DNA of 64,000 nt from Sipunculus nudus (Eukaryota; Annelida; Sipuncula; Golfingiida; Sipunculidae), in the NCBI GenBank assembly GCA_026874595.1, contig CM049312.1, positions 74,064,429-74,128,428 of the forward strand. The letters run 5' to 3'. The position numbers were made by a program, and so were the translations under genes. Positions 23,301 to 35,306 of this stretch are shown piece by piece; the stretch's first letter is position 1, and every line of letters starts with the position of its first letter. The notes below the pieces were generated by a model. The model had not been told where the DNA came from. It saw only the letters and a program-made list of their open reading frames with translations, and did not search any database.

Positions 23301-25010
23301 TTTTTTTGTGCGAGGGAGACACTTGGCCAGACATGTTGGTGATGTAAACAATATAACAGTACAGAGAAACATTGGGTTATGTACAAGGTTGACACAGTTG
23401 CCAGCGATTACTGGTGTACAGTAGTCTCATGTTGTTATGGACTGTTATCCTTGTTTCATGATATCATATTATGCAACTAGAAAAGAATGCAAAAACATGT
23501 TTGGTAATTTTACTGTGCACCTGGCATGTTTCACAATAAAAAGGTGTATTTGACACTGTTTACAGTTGTATTGTAATTTGTAAATATCTCCTTGATTGTG
23601 GGTTGTGTGTATAATTTATAACAGAAACTATATACCATTGATATATCATATTTAACTAAAGATATGTCACAGAATGCTGAGAGCGTGAAAATTAATTAGT
23701 TGCCCTTTTATTATCACAAGACTTGGAAATTGTTAATTTAAATAATAAAATACTGAAGTGTTTAAATTATACATTTAGAAAATTTAAAAAAATCATTATA
23801 AAATCAAAATTATATTAAAATGGAATAAAGGGTGTATGTAATATCCATTTAGTGGCCATCCTAATTGTAATGAAACAATAATTTTTAGCTATCCTTAAGT
23901 AATGAAACAAAACTTTTCTGAATACCATAAACCAACCAGTCTGTGCCATGGCTGAAGGCTCTATATATAAACAATGCATTATAAGTCAGTGTCAGTAAGG
24001 GATTTCTCTGTGCTGTGTAGTAAGTGCTGCACCACAGGGCATGTCTTTAGCTAATCAGTCAGCATCTCAGCTGACCAGGTCATAAAGTTCACAGACTCTG
24101 ACATGTAAACAGACAGCAGGGAAAGTCCCCACAGCTACTTGTATTTATAAGCAGAACTGTCAGCGCTTGTGCAGCCTGCAGGAATGTGCCCCACCTAAAG
24201 TGATGTCAGCTGATACTGTCATTTTAGTGTAATTTTAGTAATGCTGACTATCATTATTACTTAATGAACAGCTGTAGTGACAAGTATAAGTTTGTGTTCA
24301 GTTCGAGTAATTTTTTTTATTACATATTAGAGTATTATAAATCTAAAAAGAATTTTCTGCAATTGATATTTAGTTAATTATTGTGAGTATGTACTGGGGA
24401 ATATAATTTTATATTTGATTCAAATAATTCTTCATAGTAGAGAGTGTTTAAATGGAACAAGCATTTTCTGCTACTGATATTTAGATGAGTTTATTATTGT
24501 TAATATGAACTATGGAATCTGGCCATTTCCAACAAAGATTTTAAGATGGTACTTGGGTTTTTGTTCATAATCGAGGTTGCACAGGTCTGTTTAAAGAGGT
24601 TGCAGTTTCTGTTTTTCAGTGGACCACCTCAAGCATCTGTTATTTATAGAGGTGTCAGTACAATGGAGGTGACCGTTATGAGAGGTGTCACTGTATATTT
24701 TATTTTTTTATAGACCTATTACATTCTGAAAAGAAGAAAAAATATTTAGTGGCATCAATAGACAATGTACCATGGTCAGTCCAGATGATCAGAGCAGTGG
24801 TCCAATGGTCAGACACACATAGTTGGGATGTAGTGACCATCTGTTAGGCAGATACTGACCTTTGACCTTAACTTGTCTGTCAGCTCCCCAAGGAATGTTG
24901 CTCACTCAGCACTCTGCTGTCACAGGGATGTGTATATCACTTGTCATTTGTATGGGACACTAGACTGACATGTTGTGTAGTGCAAGTGTCCATACTTCCA
25001 CTAGTAAATC
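20303..25010. other. CpG-depleted probable intron
   Basis: 4.7 kb of AT-rich sequence with small simple repeats: a C-rich stretch and (AC)n at 20606-20646 and TA at 22465-22482. A 137-codon open frame at 23011-23424 (plus) is hydrophobic and resembles no family I know; it lacks convincing splice context. I see nothing else. Confidence 0.45.
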
Positions 25011-25016
25011 AGGGAA

Positions 25017-25031
25017 GGGGGGGGGGGGGGG
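25017..25031. repeat. Poly-G tract, 15 bases, in a G-rich stretch
   Basis: G15, then T, GGGG, AA and GGGGGG. The arrangement could support a G-quadruplex. It lies about 60 bases before the ATACATGA simple repeat. Confidence 0.9.
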
Positions 25032-25099
25032 TGGGGAAGGGGGGCTCCCAGACTGAGGATGCTGGATGGAGATAATCAGGGTGTAGAATTCTAAAACAA

Positions 25100-25205
25100 T
25101 ATTTATTTGACAAAAGGGCTGTAACAATACATGATCATATGATAGTATCTTGATACCTTGATCATGATACGATACATGACATGATACATGTGATACATTA
25201 TGATA
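25100..25205. repeat. Degenerate GATACATG-type simple repeat
   Basis: Repeats of GATAC, ATGATAC and TGATACAT variants in both orientations, adjoining the left end of the pogo-type element. Confidence 0.7.
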
Positions 25206-25223
25206 ATTATTTCCATATGAATA

Positions 25224-26321
25224 CAGTCAAGCCCGCTTATTATCATGTCGATGGTGCATGCATAAATTGTGATAATAACCGGGATGTGACATTATGCGGG
25301 CTTCACCATTGAAGTCCTTTTCAGTCATGGAAAAAGCATTATGTCTCAAATGATATTAAATAAATCGTCAATAAAAAGTAAACAGAAACGTTAATGTATA
25401 TTTTTATTGCATAACGGCATATTAAATTTCGTTTATGCGCACAAACAATTTATTTCCTGTAAGATGAGTGCCGCATGCCGCATTAACTGAAAAAAAAAAT
25501 CAGACAGTCTCCAACAGAAAGAGACATAGCGTCTGGGTCATGAGGTCACATGTCTGGATATATGCGGCACAGTCATAATGTTATGGATAGGCAAACTATT
25601 TTACTAGATAATTCCTCCCCGGCTATTACGCCTTATTTTCCGGATATCTTATTAATGACTCAATCTTCCATGATCGTCTTAATGATTGGACTGTTCGGGG
25701 AGCGGGCATTGTCATGCCATTGTCAACTTTCTGAAGTTTCGCCGCGATTGAGGTTTTGGACCGGGTATCTCCTCCAGTGCTCAACAAACCTCAAGCTTTT
25801 CATGTACCCTTAAAGAAGATTTCCAGTCATAAGCAACGTTTAGAGCTTGTGCTTCATATCATCTCGGCGAAACGTAACTGAGGTGTAAAATGCAGCCTCT
25901 CAAAGGCAATGAGTTCATTATGAACGCAAACATCGCCTTTGTTAACGTACGAAGAAATGCAATGATCTGGATTAGCGTGGTATTTTATGACGTAAATTAG
26001 CTAAGGGACGGGGAGTGACCCGCATGCATCACTGCACTTGCCTAGCGCACACAGGCGGGAGATGCGACCGTTTGATACGCCTGACCGATTACTGGCTCTT
26101 TGCCTCGTTGATCACCTGGTCGGCGTTTGATGTGATATTAACTGCAAAATTAACTGCCAAGGGTTCAAAGCATGACAATAAACGGGATTATGACAATATT
26201 CAATGATATTAAACGGTCAGATTTACCATTGTCTGTATAGGAAATGCTTTGGGATTTCAGATTTATGTGACAATAAACAGGATTTTCTATTAACCGATAT
26301 GACACAAAGTGGGCTCGACTG
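25224..26321. mobile_element. pogo/Tc1-superfamily DNA element, ~1.1 kb
   Basis: The ends are inverted: CAGTCAAGCCCGCTT at 25224 and AAGTGGGCTCGACTG ending at 26321, each flanked by TA, the target site of Tc1/mariner/pogo elements. Subterminal sequence also pairs, such as ACCGG-ATG on the left and motifs of the type CAATAAACGGGATTATG or CAATAAACAGGATTTTC on the right. The interior is CpG-rich against a CpG-depleted surround, so it is comparatively young. A plus-strand stretch near 25592-25625 reads RQTILLDNSSPA, which resembles the second catalytic Asp region of Tigger transposases (LLLDNAPxH), but no intact transposase frame remains. Confidence 0.75.
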
Positions 26322-29185
26322 TATTCCCTTGTATTATATGGAAATGTATCCTAAAATGTATTTCAAAACCATGAACAGGAATGTGCTCTTGCTAGGCAGT
26401 GGGTGCACCTGGCAGTATTTCCTGCCACCTGGAACAGGACTTAAAAGTTTCAATTCCCACCTGGCATTAATATTTAAACATTTTTAAGGTGTGAAAAAAA
26501 ATACACGCCTGTACATTTATCTTGCAATGTTTTACCTGTATTACTATAAGTGACCCCTATCAGATATATATATCTGAAGGGTATGTGTGTAAAGCTAGAT
26601 AACTTCTTGTGGTGCTTAAGATGAATATTCAATAGAAGGTACTCTTTCACAATCTGAAAAAAGCTTGGGGTGGGGGGGTTCTTGTTAATTTTCTGTACCT
26701 GAAGAGTTGTGATATCCTGAATATCATGTACACCAAATACACAAATGTGTGATATTTGTCATCTTTGTTTGACATTTGGCATTAGTCTAAAACACTAAAG
26801 TTTAATTATGACCCATAATTTAACTTTAACTGTTGTATACAGCGTGATGCTCTTACACAGGCTGGTACAGCCAGACTCAGCACATGAATGGGGGGCTACT
26901 ACAGCTGATGGAATCTGTTTCTGTTGGACCCGCAGGTTTATCATACTCCCATGTAAACTGAGAGGTCTGGGGGCATTTCCGGGGTGCTGTGTAGTACTAG
27001 AAAATCTGTATGGTATTTAGGACAGGCTGTGGTCCCACAGAGCTTGTCTGACAGGGAGCATCCTGTATTAGTAATAGTATTACCTTGTGCAGCCAGGGAC
27101 CATCCCTTATAATTTGTCTTGATGGTTACAAGGATAACTTGCCTACACTGGCTTTGGTCTTTATTGAAACTTTTTTGCTTACAAAAAAGAATATTTCACA
27201 ATAAGATTAAGTGCTGATGGAAAACTGTAAAATTTGTATACTGTTAAGCTTTTTTTCTGAGAATAAGATAGGGAAGACCTTAAAGAAATTCTGAATATTG
27301 AAAAGAAATGAAAATTACATGGTCCCCCCTCCCCCCTTCCCATCAGTATTCTGCAAAAGAAAATGCACCTCTTGATTTCCTGTTTAAAACGTTAATTTGT
27401 TTAACAAGAAGTGACAAATGGCTGATACAACCAGGGTTTGACAAACATTCTTTTTTAGGTTACAGATGAAACACTTGACAAAAATATACTACTTTTTCTT
27501 TGATGAAATACTTGTTCAATATGGTACAGTAGTGTCCAGTAATGCAGATTCCAGTTTGGAACATCAGCACTAATCCCAGTTCAGATATGATTGATTCTTT
27601 AAGGCTTTGTTCAAGAACATAACACTGCTTGTGCTCTTGGTTTATGGATACAGTAACAATGTAAATATTTCATCTGAAGTGTTAGTCACTGTTTTCACAT
27701 AGTCACTTTTTGATATCCCATGCACTTTTGATATAGTGAGCCAGCCAGGAACATATATATACAACACAGTATGTTTTTGGGGCAGGTGTTGGTTTTTGGC
27801 TGACACTGCCTTTATGCTAGAGCCCCCATTGTTGCATGAACAGGGTGTCACAATTTATTCTCCCACTGATATATGGGGTATGTGATGTCACATGATATCC
27901 TAATACTGGGATAGTTGTCACATTTAATAAATATGATAGGACTATCAGGAATATATTATATACTCTAATTTACTTTCTGTTCAATATATTGTTAGTGGTC
28001 TGTAAATTTCAGATTTCTGTTGCTTATTATTATATTTACAAAGATATATTTTTCATTGCAAGCTAAAAATTGACTAGTATGGAGTATGGAAACATTGGGT
28101 TTGCCACAATTTGTTTTCACAGCTAAGCAGATGCTGTAACTATTTGAGCAGTCACTGGAGTGAATGTACTGAAAGCAAGGCCTTAACCTTTTTATGGTAA
28201 CCAATGCTGGGATTAAAAATCCATAGTCACTAGTGAGTAAATGCTTCCATCTGACCACCTTGCTGACAGAAGAGTCCTCATCAGGTCTTGATTAGGTTTC
28301 ACAGAAATTAAAAGGGTTCTAGATATTCTCAAGTATTTTAAGGATAATTTCAAGCACTGCAACTAGATATAATTTGCTCATCCTCAGGTAATGATTAAGC
28401 TGTGGCTAAGTAGTCAATTTTGTGAACATTTTGCGGATATTTGTGAACCTCTCCATTTTCAAAAAGATGCTGTAAATTAGACATGAAATGTAAATTTTTG
28501 TTTCATTGGTCCAACCCACAATATCTATAGACACACACTAAACAAGAAACATAGCTGCCTTTAAATTTTCAGTGGGAAAACTAAAATGATCAGTGGACTA
28601 AAGGATATGGCTATGTACAGTGTAAGTCTTGACCCTAAGTTGACCTCCACCTTTTGTGACCTCCACTGGACTGTATCAGGAGTAACTGAATAATAATCAC
28701 TAGTGTGTGCTCGTTCTGGTTCGGCTTGTGTGCTCGGCTTTGGTTCTGAGAATCACTATCCTCCATACTTGAATGCAGCATGTTTGGTTCCCACATTAAC
28801 TTTACTTTTACCTGTGTGACAGTATGTATGTACATTATTATGATGACCTCAGAGCATTTAAGAGGAGGTTGAGGCCAGTTGAGATGCCTGCTTCACATAC
28901 CCCCACCACCAAGTCATATACAGTACAAGGGTCCCCATTGTTTGAGTGTTTGTGATGACACTATTATGTACACTCAGAATCAGACAATAAGGGCACTTGA
29001 TGGCTAACGAGCTCATGGTCTTAAATGAAGGAACGTCAAGGGTTCATTTTCACATTGAGAGTTGGCTCTGATAGGTCCATTTGATACAGTAAACCAAAAC
29101 GATTGATGATATTTTTGAATTACCACAAGACATTCTGGTACATATTTTCAGAAAATTCAGGCATCATTTTGCATAGTGTGATTTT
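26322..29185. other. CpG-depleted probable intron
   Basis: AT-rich, with a small palindrome at 26560-26576 and a G-rich run near 26668. Open frames are short, and no domain or repeat boundary is seen. Confidence 0.45.
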
Positions 29186-29262
29186 TTTACCTGAGGTTTG
29201 GCCTGTGGCCCAGTTAAAATATACCTTACCTAAGGTTTTTCCCTATCGCCCAGATAAAATAT
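29186..29262. repeat. 40-bp tandem repeat, left half, split by hAT-like insertion
   Basis: Units of the form CCCAGTTAAAATATACC..., TTACCTAAGGTTTTTCCC... occur before the hAT-like element, and the same series continues after it at 32509-32555. Joining the flanks at AATAT restores an unbroken unit, so the array predates the insertion. Confidence 0.75.
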
Positions 29263-32200
29263 CAGGCCTCGAAACAAACTTTTTTCCTTATAGTCCCGGT
29301 ACCGTCCCGAAATGCAGAATGAACCGTCCCGGGTACACAAATCACCGTCCCAGCTAGGACTCTCATGCCCCCCCCCCCCCCACCAAAAAACACACAACAA
29401 CAATTACACAACAATTATTTTATTACTCATCTGATTGGCAGAACCTGTGACATAGGGATTTGAGTGTTAACAGAATAAAGTGTAAGTGGAGACTTTTTAT
29501 GGAATCCATTGTAATTTAAAACTAAATGTCTAGGAAAAACACGAATGCCCCCGCCTGGGGCAAATTAGAAACATTTGTAAAATTTTGAAAAATCTTTTAA
29601 GTTCAGGAGGTGTCGTATGGTCAAAAGTAGGTCAACAAGGGCAAAATGGAAACTCGATCTGTAACGGGTCATTATCAAGCAACACACCAAAAATCATGCC
29701 AGTATATGCAGGCATTGTGAAAAAAAATTCCATACATGTGCATTTTCCATAAAAATTTCTGTCTTTCATGAAATTTTCTATGTTTAGGAGCCGTAAAACA
29801 ATCAAAAGTAGGTTAACCGGGACGAAACGCGAACCCGATCTGTAACTGTCATTATCTGCCCACACATAAAAAATCAGGGTGGTATCTGCAGGCATTGAGG
29901 AAAAAAAGTCAGTACATATGCATTTGTTATGAAAATTTCTATTTTTCATGAAACTTTCTATGTTCAGGAGCAGTGAAATGGTCAAAAGTAGGTCAACTGG
30001 GACAAAACAAGAACTCGATCTGTAACTGGTCATTATCTGCCTACACCAAAAAATCATGCCCGTATCTGCAGGCACTGCTAAAAAAAGTCCATACATGTGC
30101 AATTTTTTATGAAATTTTCTATGTTAGAGCACCGTCAAATGGTCAAAAGTAGGTCAACTGGGACAAAACATGAACTCGATCTGTAACTGGTCATTATCTG
30201 CCCACACACCAAAAATCAGGCCAATATCTGCAGGCATTGCGAAAAAAAGTCCGTACAACTGTTTGATTTCGGAAGGACGGAAGGACGGAATGACGGACAT
30301 GGGTAAAACTATATGCCCCGGCCACTTTGTGGCGGGGGCATAAAAATATATATTACAGGTTCTCTTAACGCTATATTGATAATAAAGAAGCAAGATTTGA
30401 CCAGACTTAGAAATTAGTGACAGATTCTAGTGGCAATTCATTCTGTGCCAAACAGGGGTCTCTTTGTTCTCTCCCCGCTGACCCACCACCTGCTGATGGC
30501 ATTTATAGGATTGAAATTTGTTACTGAAGGACCCTCCATAGATATATGAAGGAGGTGACCTAACATCTCATTGCTGAGACTGGATCTCCAGTCAGACTTT
30601 ACTCGTTTCATTGCTGAAAAACCACGATAGTTTAACTTTAAATTAAAAGAAAAAGGAAATCTAATTATAAATAATCTGCCTAATTGACAATGCAGTTTCT
30701 ACAAATAAAACCGACTTGAATTGTTTATAGTTTTAGCCATAATTTTAGCCAAATATGTGCTGTTAATACTAAATAATAGTTAAATAATCAGGTTAAGAAG
30801 TCCAAACGTTTTCAAATTTTGACAGTGCGGCATGCAACATCGCCGGAGGCTGTGTTCATTCAATAGGACCCGTTAGGATATATTTTCACAACGTGCCGTA
30901 TTCTATTACTGCATAATATAAATATTGTTAGTGAATGCAGAATAACCCGGTAGCGTTACCGGGTGTTTACGTAAGAGACTAAGAATGTGGTGACCATGAA
31001 AAAAGTTACAACACAAACGTCAATAGGTCTTCAGCTGATGTCCCAACGAAACTGGTGACATTGTACAAATTTTACCTTGATCATGATAGCTAGACTGAAG
31101 AAATTTCTGGTGCAGGACAAGTTAATTTGCACAATATGCGCGGGACACTCCAGGGGTACATGGCGGGAACACGTGGACATAATCATATGCATGAGACTTC
31201 CAGGCCAAAACCGATGACGTCTAAGAGAATCCCTATCCAAATTATCACGTGTTGTCCACACTCAGTTAATTAGCATATAATGGACACCTATTTTATGAAT
31301 AAACGCGCAACTCCGCATATGCAAATTATCACGTGGTGCAGTTTTATTAGCGATCAGCATACACTGTCACTGACACATTTTCCAGTGCAACCGTCGTGCC
31401 CAAGAACTTCCATGTGCAGTGTAATTTACAGATACGGCACACAGTGGTCTATCTCTGGCTTTGTGTCATTATGGTACACGGACATTAACAAGATTAACAG
31501 AGGAGAGTTTTGTAATTATTATGCTGATTTATTATGACATTTGACAAAGACATTCAATATTAAGTCGCCTAAAATTCCGTCATTTATAATTTTCTTTCAG
31601 CATTCTTGCTGGACTTTCGTTTTTGGCGAAGTATTATATATAATGCGCGCGGGCCCTGTCTCTATATTGTCTTCATTGCGTATATGATATATGCTTACTC
31701 GGGGAAAATTTTAATAGGGAACCCTGCTCTTCCAAAATTGCCAACTTGGTTGCTGCGAATTAATGATATGCGAGGTGCTGTCTCTGCAGCGCAATATGTA
31801 AGCCCCTGTGATCCTTGGCATGAAAACAACTGACCAATGGCGAACAGCTTCTAAAGTTATAATAAACAACATTCATTCATGATGGACACATGTTTATGGA
31901 AATTTCTGTGACTTGGACCAATCATTTTAATGCATCGTAAATTATACAGAGTTACACGCTTGTGATGCTATTACTATTACGTATTAAACCCAGCATAACT
32001 TTTTAAAATACGATGTCCCGTATTAACTAATTTCTAAATCTTTGATGCATAATGTGTCGTTAACTGTTAATAATTAAAATAATACTGATTGAATAGGCAA
32101 GGGTTAATGACTGCACACCTTACTACTGGTCACCGTGAATCCAAATCTGGTCAGGTCCATATCAGCGATTCTTCACGGGGCCGACTGGTACAAAAATTCT

Positions 32201-32508
32201 TAACCGCGGGTCCGCGCGTACACGTGTCTAATAACGACGCTGTGTTGTATTACATGATACGATATTAATAATGTATCAATGACACTTGACAGGAGCAACA
32301 TTCTAGACTGGACGGCAGCAGCTGTGTTGTGTGTACCACTCCTTTTCCGTCTTTGCAAAACACAAAATATGAACTGTGATAAAAAATTTGCTGAGATGTT
32401 CCGAGGGTTTCTACCGTCCCAGCCTCGTCCCGGACGGCACATATGATCGTCCCGAGCAAAACTCCGATCGTCCCCGGGACGACGGGACGCCGTTAGTTTC
32501 GAGGCCTG
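29263..32508. mobile_element. hAT-like DNA transposon, ~3.2 kb, non-autonomous or decayed
   Basis: Inverted ends CAGGCCTCGAAACAAAC (29263) and GTTAGTTTCGAGGCCTG (to 32508) resemble the CAGGGCTCGAAA ends of many hAT elements. Subterminal CGTCCC motifs are clustered at both ends (29305-29355 and 32415-32490), as expected for transposase-binding sites. The flanking array shows that AATAT was duplicated on insertion; hAT elements normally make 8 bp, so the superfamily is not certain. No transposase frame is evident. The interior is CpG-rich and contains a nested satellite-bearing element. A C14 homopolymer lies at 29368-29381. Confidence 0.7.
29530..30345 (-). mobile_element. Satellite-bearing, pearl/Helentron-like element nested in hAT
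   Basis: Four tandem core units are marked by TCAAAAGTAGGT at 29621, 29802, 29982 and 30143 (spacing 181, 180, 161). Each also has CTCGATCTGTAACTGG and TCTGCAGGCA. A GGAC/GGAA tetranucleotide tract follows at 30273-30295. The block lies between 11-bp inverted repeats, ATGCCCCCGCC (29545-29555) and GGCGGGGGCAT (30331-30341). Read on the minus strand, it ends in CTAG (29530-29533). Core repeats plus tetranucleotide microsatellite is the plan described for bivalve pearl elements, and the inverted subterminal repeats and CTAG fit Helentron-like elements. There is no separate 3' hairpin after the inverted repeat and the base after CTAG is A, so assignment is less firm than for 54017-55750. Confidence 0.6.
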
Positions 32509-33349
32509 AATATACCTTACCTAAGGTTTTTTCATATCACCCAGTTAAAAATTACCTCTATCAGATAGATTACATTTTATTTGGCCTTAGAGCCAGTTTC
32601 ACAATAATACTTGCCTCGGTAACCCATGTTTGGAGGAGAATTCAGACTTTTATGTATGCTTTACAGTACACATGCACAAAAAGTGATGAATTGCTACCTT
32701 TTTTGTAGTGAAATATGTAAGTAGGTATCCTATTAACTAATGTGCGTGCTTCCTCTCATTTCATCAACAAGGGTCCCCCCCCCCCAAATATGAATGTAGC
32801 TGATAACATGTTAGTGTAACCATAGCAGTGCATGATGTAATTGCTTTATCAGCGTTGTCATTTATCAACTGTGTATCCTGTATACATATAACCCACAGAA
32901 ACTGTTTTTGTACATCCATGATTAGGTAATGAATATTACTGGCATGGTTGGAACATGAAACATGTAGCTAAACTCATTTTCTGGTATTAGCAAAACAACG
33001 TTTTCCATTATGATCTTGTTTCCTGGCACCACAGAGAACCACTGTGGTGACTAATATTGTGTTCTCCCACTACAAGGTCAAGTTCAGCCTAAAAATCAAT
33101 GACAACCCCTCCCAGCAAGCTGCCTGACATCCAGAACCAGAACCCTCTTGGACAAAACATGCTACCTCTTGCAGTTACAGTTATTGCCTGGGTGTCCCTC
33201 TCTCCCTCAACTCATAACTCAGGCATGGGATACTAGAGAGTGATCAGGGACACACATCTATATGTGGATGCAGAATTAAATATAAAGATAGAAAATAAAA
33301 TACTGTCATTGAATTGACTGTGAAATGAAGCTTGCATGATATATAGCTA
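32509..33349. other. CpG-depleted sequence after hAT-like element
   Basis: The first 45 bases continue the 40-bp tandem repeat. The remainder is AT-rich with an 11-base C run near 32776. Nothing else seen. Confidence 0.5.
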
Positions 33350-33432
33350 CAGTAGAACCCATGTGAAAGACCACCTGTCTATTAAGACCACCCTAGGGGG
33401 AACCAAAAGCATACATATTGGTTATAAAATGT
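33350..33432 (+). mobile_element. MITE fragment, CAGTAGAACC family
   Basis: Starts CAGTAGAACCCATGTG, then GACCACCTGTCTATTAAGACC, AACCAAAAGCATAC and ATTGGTTATAA. The same blocks occur in order in the complete element at 56034-56209. The right half is missing or eroded. Confidence 0.65.
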
Positions 33433-34164
33433 GAGAACAAAAATTTCATACTTATTACTATTACCCATAAACACTCTTCTTTTGGCTGAGGGCTTTTGTC
33501 AGTTTGTGCTGATATTAATTCTAGTTAGTTTATTGTTTTGTAAAGATATAGTGATTTTAAAATAGACATTTATATTTGAAACTTTCTTCCATTTTATAAT
33601 AAAATATCAGTGACAATTAGTAGTATCTTTTAAAGAATCACAGAATTAGAAATGCACATCTTAAAAGTAAACACAGGCAGTTGGCTGACTAAAATATTTC
33701 ATGTACCGGTATTTACTTTTGATTGTCAAAGAGTGAGATACCGTATTTATTCCAATTTGGCGATCCCTTTTATTTCTCGACCCCAAAAAATATTTTGAAA
33801 GCATAATTTCTAAAATGACTCTAATTTCGCGACTGCCGACAATGTTTTCTGTCGATGATGTTTCGGTGAAATGTCTCCGTCTCTCGCGGACGCCGCAGTT
33901 TGTATCCGACCAGATTCCTATTACACTGAGCATCCACATCAAACTTGTTTGCAATAAAAAAATTTGAAGATTCAAAGATGCGTTTTTCTTTATTATATAT
34001 AAACATGATAAAGCGTTCAAGTTCCAAATGGGTGTCCGTGACGAAGCAAACTGGTGTACCATTCCTGGTACGCACGTGCCTCGTGTGCAGTTCATGTCGA
34101 GTATTTAGCAATAATTACAAAATACGCGTAGGTACACGTGGTGGAACAACTGGGACACAGTTGG

Positions 34165-34225
34165 AACTGTCGTCTTAGTTAAGCTTAAATGATCCTGGTT
34201 AGTTTTTTGGATGGGTGACCACGCG
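34165..34225 (+). repeat. 5S rRNA-like block, copy 1
   Basis: AGTTAAGC, then CCTGGTTAGT, then TTGGATGGGTGACC, in the order and near the spacing of the 5S rRNA internal promoter (box A, intermediate element, box C). The 5' and 3' parts of the 5S gene are not recognisable, so this is a 5S-derived sequence and not a functional 5S gene. Confidence 0.7.
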
Positions 34226-34649
34226 TACAAAACATGGCCCGATCGAGGGCACGGGAGCTGGGACCATTTCCGGTTTGTATGTAATTTAACGCGCCTTTAC
34301 TTTACTAATTTCGCGACTGCCGACGATGCTTTCTGTCGACGATGTTAAGGTGTAATGCCTTCGTCTCTCACGGGCACCGCAGTTTGTATCTGACTAGATT
34401 CTTATTACACTGAGCATCCACATCAAACTTGTTTGCAATAAAATTTTTGAAGATACAAAGACGCGTTTTTCATAATATATAAACATGATAAAGCGTTCAA
34501 GTTCCAAATGGGTGTCCGTGACGAAGCAAACTCGTGTACTATTCCTGGTACGCACGTGTCGCATGTGCAATTCACGTGGGATAATTAGCAATAATATTTA
34601 TCAAGTACGGGTAAGCTTGCGTGGTGGAACAACTGTTGCTTAGTTGGAC

Positions 34650-34705
34650 GAGTCATCTTAGTTAAGTTTAAATGAACCCGGTTAGTTTTTGGGTGGGTGA
34701 CCGCA
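34650..34705 (+). repeat. 5S rRNA-like block, copy 2
   Basis: AGTTAAG, CCCGGTTAGT and TTGGGTGGGTGACCGC, again in 5S order, 483 bases after copy 1. CCCGGTTAGT is closer to canonical 5S than in copy 1. Confidence 0.7.
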
Positions 34706-35306
34706 TATACAAAACAGGGCCCGATCGAGGGCACGCCAGCTAGGACCATGTCCGGTCGTACATATTTTAACGCGCCTTTACTTTTCTATATTTATTACGT
34801 ATTATGCAAATAAAATTTATCTGATAATTGGCAGTTATTTTTTATAAAGTCTTCTTCCAACTTGGTGCAGCTGCTTGCCCCTTTTCGGTCCGCCGATATC
34901 GCCACCTGGAGGGTTAACTTGAAACAACTGGTAGTTGCATGAGTTGCCGTCTATGTCATCGTACGTATACGCAAAGTAGTGATCATTTTGTAAAGTGATT
35001 GAGCTCAGTTTTATTAATCATTTGCGGACTCCGTGTAATTCATGTGACGGTTGGAAGCCCGTTTGTAGGAAATGCTGTTTAGCTAACAAAACAAACTTAT
35101 AAACGACCAAATTATCACTCAATTCATATGACTGCTCGAGTGTCAGAGCGGCTCTGCGGCTCTAGGGAAGGTTATCAAACCGCGTGCCTCTAAAATCTCG
35201 ACCACCGCAAATTCTGCAGGAAGATAATTTTCAAATATCCTCCATTATCTCGACCTCTGAGAAAATTAATTATTTTTAAGTGGTCGTCAAATTAGAATAA
35301 ATACGG

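Larger units (their letters stand above)
33821..34784 (+). repeat. Two tandem ~484-bp units inside the TIR element
   Basis: Unit 1 begins CTAATTTCGCGACTGCCGAC at 33821 and unit 2 with the same words at 34305. They match throughout, sharing CATCCACATCAAACTTGTTT, AAGCGTTCAAGTTCCAAATG, TGGGTGTCCGTGACGAAGC and CGCGCCTTTACTTT at the unit end. Each unit places its 5S-like block about 350 bases in, so the layout resembles a 5S gene plus spacer. Confidence 0.8.
33741..35306. mobile_element. TIR element with TA target sites, carrying 5S-like tandem units
   Basis: Left end TA|CCGTATTTATTCCAATTTGG and the right end inverted, AATTAGAATAAATACGG|TA, give about 25 bp of matching termini flanked by TA. TA targets point to Tc1/mariner-like transposition. 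The interior has ordinary CpG content, unlike the surround. Inside lie two tandem units of about 484 bases, each containing a 5S-rRNA-like block. No transposase frame is present. Confidence 0.7.

Noticed and set aside
23011-23424. 137-codon plus-strand open frame
   Set aside because: Hydrophobic, AT-rich and CpG-depleted like its surround, with no domain and no clear splice sites. Length is within chance for 64 kb of AT-rich DNA.
34165-34705. Functional 5S rRNA genes
   Set aside because: Only the internal-promoter region is recognisable; the outer helices of 5S are missing.
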